NCBI RefSeq assembly: GCF_900142725.1
Contig: NZ_FRBW01000002.1
Coordinates: 124,001-188,000 of the forward strand
DNA length: 64,000 nt
Direction of reading: 5' to 3'
Origin: Roseibium suaedae
GTDB lineage: Bacteria; Pseudomonadota; Alphaproteobacteria; Rhizobiales; Stappiaceae
A program made the translations under genes and the position numbers. The notes beneath the pieces are model-generated. The model did no database searches, had not been told where the DNA came from, and saw only the letters and a program-made list of their open reading frames with translations. Every line of letters starts with the position of its first letter. Positions within the stretch are counted from its first letter, which is position 1. Shown here one piece after another: positions 59,039-64,000 of this stretch.

Positions 59039-59967
59039 GACGGTGTGCCTTTCATGAAGTGGTAGGCGGCGCAAAGGCCGGACAAGGTGGCTTCGTCGCC
59101 GCTGAAGGCTTCCGCGGAAGCTCCTGCTACCGTCAGGGCCGCCTGATAGATGGAGATCAGAGCCCCCTCACCGATCACCACGACCGGACGGTCCGACCAG
59201 GCAGAGCGGGAGGCGGCAAGTTCTGCGCCGATGATCATGCCCGACAGACGGGCGCGGGCAGCTTCCCCACCCAGATTTGCGAGCAGCCCTTCGGCACGAA
59301 TGGCAAAGAGGGAGGCAATGAACCGGTCGGGCTGATCCAGGCTTTGTCGGACGCCCTTTTCGAATTCCGCCTCGTTCCAGCCGCTTTCGGCAACCGAATG
59401 GCGCAGCACGCTCGTCTTGCCGAGAAGGGCAAAGATCTCGCCGGTCATGACCGTCACGAAGGACTGGACCTTGCCACCCGATACGTTCACCCATTTGGAA
59501 TGGGTGCCCGGCAGGCAGAGGTAACCGTCAAAACCCGGGTTCTTGCGCAGATAGCCTGCAATCTGGGTCTCTTCACCGCGCATCACGTCTGCGGGTGTCT
59601 TCTGGCACAGGCCCGGAACGATCTGGGCCTTCAGCCGCTGATCCCCTGTCTCTGCCCGGACCATGCCGCTGGAGGACGGGGCAACGGGCACCTCGAGATA
59701 AGGCGCTTCGATCCAGCCCTGCCGCGATCCGGCCATGCCGCAGATCACCGCATCAACGCTGCCGCTGGACGGCAGCCAGGGCTCGGCGAGAGCGAGAAGC
59801 TCCGGCGCATAGGCGTCAGGCGCCATGCCTGCCATGCCCTTGTCGGAATGGATCTGGGTCAACACCCGATCCTCTGCATCCATCGCCCAGACCCGCAGGT
59901 GCGACGTTCCCCAATCCACTGCGAACCATGCCGCGGCTTGGCCGGTTTCGTTTGCTGATTTGCTCAT
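59035..59967 (-). CDS. dgoK: 2-dehydro-3-deoxygalactonokinase
   Basis: This 310-residue ASKHA-fold sugar kinase phosphorylates KDGal to KDPGal, the substrate of DgoA. The N-terminal phosphate motif reads [20 protein letters not shown]. Further DgoK features are [40 protein letters not shown] and [20 protein letters not shown]. Both ends overlap the neighbouring genes by four bases, so the five-gene run is strictly coupled. Confidence 0.95.
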   Translation of the reverse strand: MSKSANETGQAAAWFAVDWGTSHLRVWAMDAEDRVLTQIHSDKGMAGMAPDAYAPELLALAEPWLPSSGSVDAVICGMAGSRQGWIEAPYLEVPVAPSSSGMVRAETGDQRLKAQIVPGLCQKTPADVMRGEETQIAGYLRKNPGFDGYLCLPGTHSKWVNVSGGKVQSFVTVMTGEIFALLGKTSVLRHSVAESGWNEAEFEKGVRQSLDQPDRFIASLFAIRAEGLLANLGGEAARARLSGMIIGAELAASRSAWSDRPVVVIGEGALISIYQAALTVAGASAEAFSGDEATLSGLCAAYHFMKGTPS

Positions 59968-60734
59968 CCTGTCACCACCACACCACCATCGATCACGAGA
60001 GCCTGACCAGTCATCATCTTGCTGACGTTCGAGGCCAGGAACAGAACTCCGCCGACCACATCTTCCGGATCAAGCGTATCCTTGAGGCATTGGCGGGCAA
60101 CGTGGGCGGACAAGCCTTCCGGCGTTACCCAGAGCTCTTTCTGCTTCTGGGTCAGCACCCAGCCCGGTGCCAGTGCGTTGACACGGATCCTGTCCGGGCC
60201 GAATTCACGTGCAAGCCCACGGGTCATGCCGTTGATGCCGGAATTGGCCGTGACATAGACCGGATATTCGCTGCCGCCCATCATGTAGGAAATGGAACTG
60301 AAATTGATGATCGCTCCGCCGCCCGCAGCTTTCATGCCCGGAATGACCGCCTGAGCCGCGAAGAAATAGGCCTTCAGGTTGATCGCGATCGCCCAGTCCC
60401 AGAACTCTTCCGTGACATCCAGCGTGTTGTGCCGCTGGTCGTTGGCGGCGTTGTTCACCAGAACCGTCGGAGCGCCATGGGCCTGGGTCGCCTGCTCAAC
60501 TGCGGCCTTGAGGGCAGCCGTGTCAGTGATATCGCACTGGATGAAGAGCGGACGCGCGCCATGTCTTGCTTCCATTTCATCACAGAAGGCGGTCGCATCC
60601 GACCGGCCAACAAAGGCAACCTTCGCGCCCTGGGCCAGAAACCCTTCGGTGATACTGGCGCCAATGCCGGATCCGCCACCGGTTATGAAGACGCTCTTGC
60701 CCTTCAAGTCATGAAAAGTTGCATCCAAGGCCAC
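59964..60734 (-). CDS. SDR-family dehydrogenase with Asn in place of the catalytic Lys
   Basis: This 256-residue short-chain dehydrogenase has the cofactor motif VFITGGGSGIGASITEGFLA, VLVNNAAND and AINLKAYFF. The catalytic serine is in INFSSISYMMGG. The expected active-site YxxxK reads YVTAN, so the lysine is replaced by asparagine; I checked the codon (AAT) on the minus strand. As first gene of the galactose operon it would be expected to oxidise galactose to galactono-lactone, but the missing lysine makes its activity doubtful. No galactonate dehydratase (dgoD) is in the window. Confidence 0.9.
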   Translation of the reverse strand: MALDATFHDLKGKSVFITGGGSGIGASITEGFLAQGAKVAFVGRSDATAFCDEMEARHGARPLFIQCDITDTAALKAAVEQATQAHGAPTVLVNNAANDQRHNTLDVTEEFWDWAIAINLKAYFFAAQAVIPGMKAAGGGAIINFSSISYMMGGSEYPVYVTANSGINGMTRGLAREFGPDRIRVNALAPGWVLTQKQKELWVTPEGLSAHVARQCLKDTLDPEDVVGGVLFLASNVSKMMTGQALVIDGGVVVTG

Positions 60735-60860
60735 GTCCTTCCTCCATAAACCGGCAGGACACCAGGGTCCTCAGCCACTTGCATTGTCCGGGCAGCCCGA
60801 GCCACGATCCGGACAACCGCTTTGCCCGTCAATCAGGGTCGCTGACACACAACGCGCTTG

Positions 60861-60895
60861 AAGTTTCATTATTTGAAACTTAATCTCGAATAATG
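60861..60895. promoter_or_regulatory. Nested palindromes, putative IclR operator
   Basis: AAGTTTC-N7-GAAACTT (60861-60881) is a perfect 7-bp inverted repeat. It overlaps a second perfect one, CATTATT-N15-AATAATG (60867-60895). They lie in the divergent region between the SDR operon and the IclR gene. IclR-family operators such as KdgR boxes are palindromes of this TTTC/GAAA kind. Confidence 0.6.
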
Positions 60896-60968
60896 ATATC
60901 TAAGGCCATGCACGGTATTTCTGTCAAGGAGCCCCGGGCATAACCGAACGGAAACAAGCAGGGTATGT

Positions 60969-61775
60969 ATGACAGAGAGCAAGGGTGGCGATGGCACAGT
61001 CGGCAAGGCGCTTGAGGTTCTGGATCTCATCGCCTCGTTTAACCGGCCTGTCCGCTTTGCCGAGCTTCAGGGGAAAAGCCCCTTTCCCAAGGCAACGCTC
61101 TACCGCCTGATCCAAGCCCTGACCCATCAGGGCATGCTGGCGCAAGATCCGGACACCGGCGCCTATGCGCCAGGTATCCGCCTTGTCCGCCTCGCCCACG
61201 CGGCCTGGCAGCAAAGCTCCCTTGCCCCGATCGCCCGGACCCATATCGACGAATTGTCCCGCATGGCAGGTCAGACGATCCATCTGGCCCAGCTTGATGG
61301 CGGCCAGGTGCTTTATGTCGACAAGCGCAATGCCCGCGAACCGGTGGAAATGTTCTCGCAAGCCGGCAAGGTCGGCCCGGGCTATTGCACCGGCGTTGGT
61401 AAGGCCATGCTCGCCTTTTTGACCGAGGCGGAGCTGGATGCAGCCCTTGCCCGCCAGAGCTTCCACCGCTTCACCCCCTCGACCCTCACCACCCGTGAGA
61501 CGCTGCTCAAGGAACTCGAAGCGATCCGAACACGCGGCTACGCCTTTGACCGGGAAGAACATGAGGCCGGGATCGTCTGCATCGCTGCGCCGATCCTGTC
61601 GGCTGGCGGCCGGGTGCTCGGCGCGCTCTCCATCACCGGCACACTTTTAAGAACCACACTCACGGAACTGGAAAGCTTCGCCCCCCTCCTGCTGCAAACG
61701 GCACGAGCGATCGCCCAGGATGCGGAAAGCTGGCGTTTTCCAGGTCAGCAGACAGCGGAAAGATCGGCTGAGTAA
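60969..61775 (+). CDS. IclR-family transcriptional regulator
   Basis: This 268-residue regulator has an N-terminal winged helix-turn-helix (VGKALEVLDLIASFNRPVRF, then GKSPFPKATLYRLIQALTHQ). The C-terminal GAF-like effector domain contains LSRMAGQTIHLAQLDGGQVL, GPGYCTGVGKAMLAF and RGYAFDREEHEAGIVCIAAP. It is divergent from the galactose operon with a palindromic operator between them. It is therefore probably its repressor or activator, sensing a galactose-pathway intermediate. Confidence 0.94.
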   Translation: MTESKGGDGTVGKALEVLDLIASFNRPVRFAELQGKSPFPKATLYRLIQALTHQGMLAQDPDTGAYAPGIRLVRLAHAAWQQSSLAPIARTHIDELSRMAGQTIHLAQLDGGQVLYVDKRNAREPVEMFSQAGKVGPGYCTGVGKAMLAFLTEAELDAALARQSFHRFTPSTLTTRETLLKELEAIRTRGYAFDREEHEAGIVCIAAPILSAGGRVLGALSITGTLLRTTLTELESFAPLLLQTARAIAQDAESWRFPGQQTAERSAE

Positions 61776-62230
61776 AAACCCGGATTTCTGACAAAGGGAT
61801 GAACCTTTCGATAGTCATCAACTCTGTTCTCAAGAGTGCAGAATAAGGGAAACCGGCCTTTCCTCTCGCCATCATTCCGGGCTTGACCCGGAATCCATGC
61901 CGTTACGCCTCCTGAAACCACAGCTTTTCTGCGGGGTAAGGTTACGGCATGGATGCCATGGTCAAGCCATGGCAGGACGAAGACGGAGGGGATTTCTCTC
62001 GCGGAAAAGCTGACTTAGCCAGTATTTCCGCCCGAAACCCATCCGTTTGTCATCCCGAATCTTCGCGTCGCTCCGTCGGGATGACCACGCGAAAGGTTTG
62101 TCATCCATCTCAGGCCCGACAGAGCAATCCAGCGCTTTCAAGCCGCCACAGAACTGTGACCCGGCGCCGCAGGACAACCTGCCGCGCGGCAATCCGGTGC
62201 ATTGCCCAACGGCAGTCTGTGGTCCATTGT
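61776..62230. other. Repeat-rich gap between iclR and cydA
   Basis: This 455-bp stretch holds dispersed palindromes and no credible gene. A long imperfect inverted repeat spans about 61872-61962, with ATCCATGCCGTTAC near one end and GTTACGGCATGGAT near the other. A hairpin GTCATCCCGA / TCGGGATGAC lies at 62049-62085 and resembles the repeat upstream of cobN. The cydA promoter should lie near 62150-62240. Confidence 0.5.
62049..62085. repeat. Palindromic repeat, GTCATCCCGA type
   Basis: A perfect 10-bp stem GTCATCCCGA / TCGGGATGAC with a 17-base loop. It is related to the larger palindrome at 17884-17992. Confidence 0.6.
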
Positions 62231-62244
62231 ATGATCCAGATCAA
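62231..62244. promoter_or_regulatory. Putative FNR-type box close to cydA
   Basis: ATGATCCAGATCAA matches TTGAT-N4-ATCAA in 9 of 10 positions and keeps the inner TGAT/ATCA symmetry. It is centred only about 29 bases upstream of the preferred start codon. That suggests repression, or an upstream transcription start with the site inside the leader. Confidence 0.5.
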
Positions 62245-62266
62245 AGACATGAACGAGGACGTCGGC

Positions 62267-63640
62267 ATGGACGGACTGATTTTGAGCCGGATCCAGTTCG
62301 GCGCCAACATATCGTTTCACATTCTCTTTCCGACCATCACCATCGCCCTTGGCTGGGTCCTGCTGTTCTTCCGGCTGCGTTTCAACGCCACCGGTGATGA
62401 CCGCTGGATGGCTGCCTATCATTTCTGGGTGAAGATCTTCGCGCTCTCCTTCGGGGTGGGCGTGGTCAGCGGTGTCACCATGAGCTTTCAGTTCGGCACC
62501 AATTGGCCGGGCTTCATGGAGAAGGTCGGCAATGTGGCAGGTCCCCTGCTGGCCTACGAGGTGATGACCGCCTTCTTCCTGGAAGCGGCCTTCCTCGGCA
62601 TCATGCTCTTTGGGGCCAAGCGCGTTCCCGGCTGGCTGCACACGCTTGCAACCGTGCTTGTTGCTGTCGGCACGGCCCTCAGCGCCTTCTGGATCCTGGC
62701 TTTGAACTCCTGGATGCAGACCCCGGCCGGCTATGAAATTCGCGACGGCGTCGTGCATGCGACCGACTGGCTGGCGATCATCTTCAACCCCTCCATGCCC
62801 TACCGCGTCCTGCACATGCTCCTGGCCAGCGGGCTGACGGTCGCCTTCCTGATTTCAGGCGTGTCCGCCTACCGGCGGCTGATCGGCGACAAGTCGAAGG
62901 GCGTGCGCCTGACCTTGCAGACCGGCATCTACATGGCCGCCGTTCTGATCCCGATCCAGATCTATGTCGGCGATGCCCACGGCCTGAACACACTGGAGCA
63001 TCAACCCCAGAAGATCGCCGCCATGGAGGCCAACTGGAACACCGGCCCCAATGTGCCGCTGATCCTCTTCGCCATCCCCGATGAAAAGGCCCAGGAAAAC
63101 CATTTCGAAATCGGCATTCCCGATGGCGCCTCGCTGATCCTGCGCCATGATCCCGATGGAGTGGTTCCCGGCCTGAAGGACTTCATTGCCGCGGACGGCA
63201 CAGTCGAGCATCCGCCTGTCGCCCCGCTGTTCTTCTCCTTCCGCATCATGGTCGGCGTTGGCGTCCTGATGCTGCTGGTCAGCTGGGGCACCGCCTATGC
63301 CATCCGCCGCAAGCACGGAGTGGACGGGCTCAATCCCTGGCTCCTGCGTGGACTGGTCGTCATGACCTTCTCCGGCTGGGTTGCCACCCTTGCAGGCTGG
63401 TACACGACGGAAATCGGCCGCCAGCCCTGGCTCGTCACCGGCATCTTGAGCACCAAGGATGCGGTGGCGGACGTACCTTCGGGCATGGTTCTGAGCACCC
63501 TGATTGCCTATCTCGTCGTCTATGCGGTGCTGCTGGTCGCCTATGTCACCGTGGTCTTCCGGCTGGCACATAAATCCTCGTTCCTGGAAGAGCGCATCCA
63601 TTCGGGTGCTGCCCAGGTAGAAGTCGTTCCGGGAGAGTGA
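62267..63640 (+). CDS. cydA: bd-type quinol oxidase subunit I (CioA/CydA)
   Basis: This 457-residue inner-membrane subunit carries the haems of a bd-type oxidase that reduces oxygen without pumping protons. The start at 62267 (MDGLILSRIQFGANISFHIL) follows GAGGA by 7 bases. In-frame ATGs at 62231 and 62249 precede it, the first lying in the FNR box. The haem-ligand histidine of the first helix (NISFHILFPT), GWYTTEIGRQPW and the methionine region LQTGIYMAAVLIPIQIYVGD are present. The quinol loop is short, as in the cyanide-insensitive CIO group. cydB follows after 4 bases. Confidence 0.94.
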   Translation: MDGLILSRIQFGANISFHILFPTITIALGWVLLFFRLRFNATGDDRWMAAYHFWVKIFALSFGVGVVSGVTMSFQFGTNWPGFMEKVGNVAGPLLAYEVMTAFFLEAAFLGIMLFGAKRVPGWLHTLATVLVAVGTALSAFWILALNSWMQTPAGYEIRDGVVHATDWLAIIFNPSMPYRVLHMLLASGLTVAFLISGVSAYRRLIGDKSKGVRLTLQTGIYMAAVLIPIQIYVGDAHGLNTLEHQPQKIAAMEANWNTGPNVPLILFAIPDEKAQENHFEIGIPDGASLILRHDPDGVVPGLKDFIAADGTVEHPPVAPLFFSFRIMVGVGVLMLLVSWGTAYAIRRKHGVDGLNPWLLRGLVVMTFSGWVATLAGWYTTEIGRQPWLVTGILSTKDAVADVPSGMVLSTLIAYLVVYAVLLVAYVTVVFRLAHKSSFLEERIHSGAAQVEVVPGE

Positions 63641-63644
63641 GAAC

Positions 63645-64000
63645 ATGAACTGGTTTGGAGATCCCGCCGTCTGGCTCCCCCTCGCCTTCGCAGGCCTCAT
63701 GGGCCTGTCGATCCTGATCTATGTGGTTCTGGACGGGTTCGACCTTGGCGTCGGCCTGCTCTTCCCCCTGGCAACAGATGAGGAAAAGGACCGGATGATT
63801 TCGGCAGTCGGCCCCTTCTGGGATGCCAACGAGACCTGGCTGGTGCTGGCGGTCGGGCTGCTGCTTGTGGCCTTTCCCATGGCCCATGGCATCATCCTGA
63901 CGGCCCTTTACCTGCCTGTCGCCGTCATGCTCATCGGGCTGATCCTGCGCGGCGTTGCCTTCGAATTCCGGGCCAAGACCACCGGCAAAACCAAGCATCA
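63645..64000 (+). CDS. cydB: bd-type quinol oxidase subunit II, 3' end cut by the window edge
   Basis: The first 118 codons of CydB/CioB are present, starting MNWFGDPAVWLPLAFAGLMG. The CydB landmarks YVVLDGFDLGVGLLFPLATD, GPFWDANETWLVLAVGLLLV and GLILRGVAFEFRAK are visible. The start lies 4 bases after cydA with GGGAGAG upstream, so the subunits are co-translated. The rest of the gene lies beyond the window. Confidence 0.95.
   Translation, partial: MNWFGDPAVWLPLAFAGLMGLSILIYVVLDGFDLGVGLLFPLATDEEKDRMISAVGPFWDANETWLVLAVGLLLVAFPMAHGIILTALYLPVAVMLIGLILRGVAFEFRAKTTGKTKH

Noticed and set aside
61949..62266. An N-terminal extension of CydA
   Set aside because: It reads through palindromic repeats and the FNR box. 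CydA similarity starts at MDGLILSRIQFG.

Overview
The window looks like a chromosomal segment of a high-GC alphaproteobacterium of the Hyphomicrobiales, most like the Stappiaceae (Roseibium/Labrenzia, Pannonibacter, Stappia). This placement is inference from gene content: a PopZ-type polar organiser, aerobic CobN-type cobalamin synthesis, a Sox thiosulfate-oxidation cluster with a BigR-like SoxR, an RpoE/ChrR-type stress regulon, a TGA-N9-TCA iron box and a TTAA-N7-TTAA CtrA box. No phage, CRISPR array or intact insertion sequence is visible. The mobile-looking DNA is small palindromic repeats.

Layout. 1-8.1 kb (minus strand): an unrecognised gene cut by the window edge, a DUF2155 protein, valS, popZ, a TolC-type outer-membrane factor and a Pcm-like methyltransferase. 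8.3-20 kb: tRNA-Cys, then plus-strand cobC-cbiB and a DUF938 gene, facing a minus-strand cobU-cobW-cobN-cobO-cobQ run headed by a clear cobalamin riboswitch. cobN carries an in-frame copy of a short repeat element also found between genes. 20.5-22.3 kb: tRNA-Asn, a mostly empty stretch and an AraC-type regulator.

22.7-30.4 kb: haem acquisition. hmuSTUV (minus) is divergent from a secreted unknown protein and exbB-exbD-exbD-tonB (plus), with an iron box between them. 30.8-31.5 kb: an unknown exported protein behind a CtrA-type box. 31.6-38 kb: a flavin oxidoreductase/DUF1365/cyclopropane-fatty-acid-synthase operon (plus) and a ChrR-like cupin/SDR pair (minus). Each is preceded by a sequence matching the Rhodobacter RpoE promoter with exactly 18 bp spacing. 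A YcnI/DUF2946 pair lies between them. 38-43.7 kb: cysK, cardiolipin synthase, and a glutamine amidotransferase/class-V aminotransferase pair divergent from an Lrp-type regulator.

43.7-55 kb: thiosulfate oxidation. Two YeeE/YedE transporters, a Tat-exported metallo-beta-lactamase protein, soxR, soxS, soxW and soxXYZABCD. A recurring ATTCAAA...ATAT motif sits in three of the promoters. SoxD is a short single-haem form. 55.6-61.8 kb: a tightly overlapping galactose/galactonate catabolic operon (GH42 beta-galactosidase, SMP-30 lactonase, dgoA, dgoK, SDR) with a divergent IclR regulator and a palindromic operator. Its SDR lacks the catalytic lysine. 62.2-64 kb: a bd-type quinol oxidase (cydA, partial cydB) with an FNR-like box close to the start codon.

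The best candidates for something new are the predicted RpoE regulon paired with a ChrR-like protein that lacks the zinc-binding anti-sigma motif, the repeat element built into CobN, and the unknown CtrA-box gene at 30.8 kb. No wholly novel multi-gene system could be established from sequence alone.
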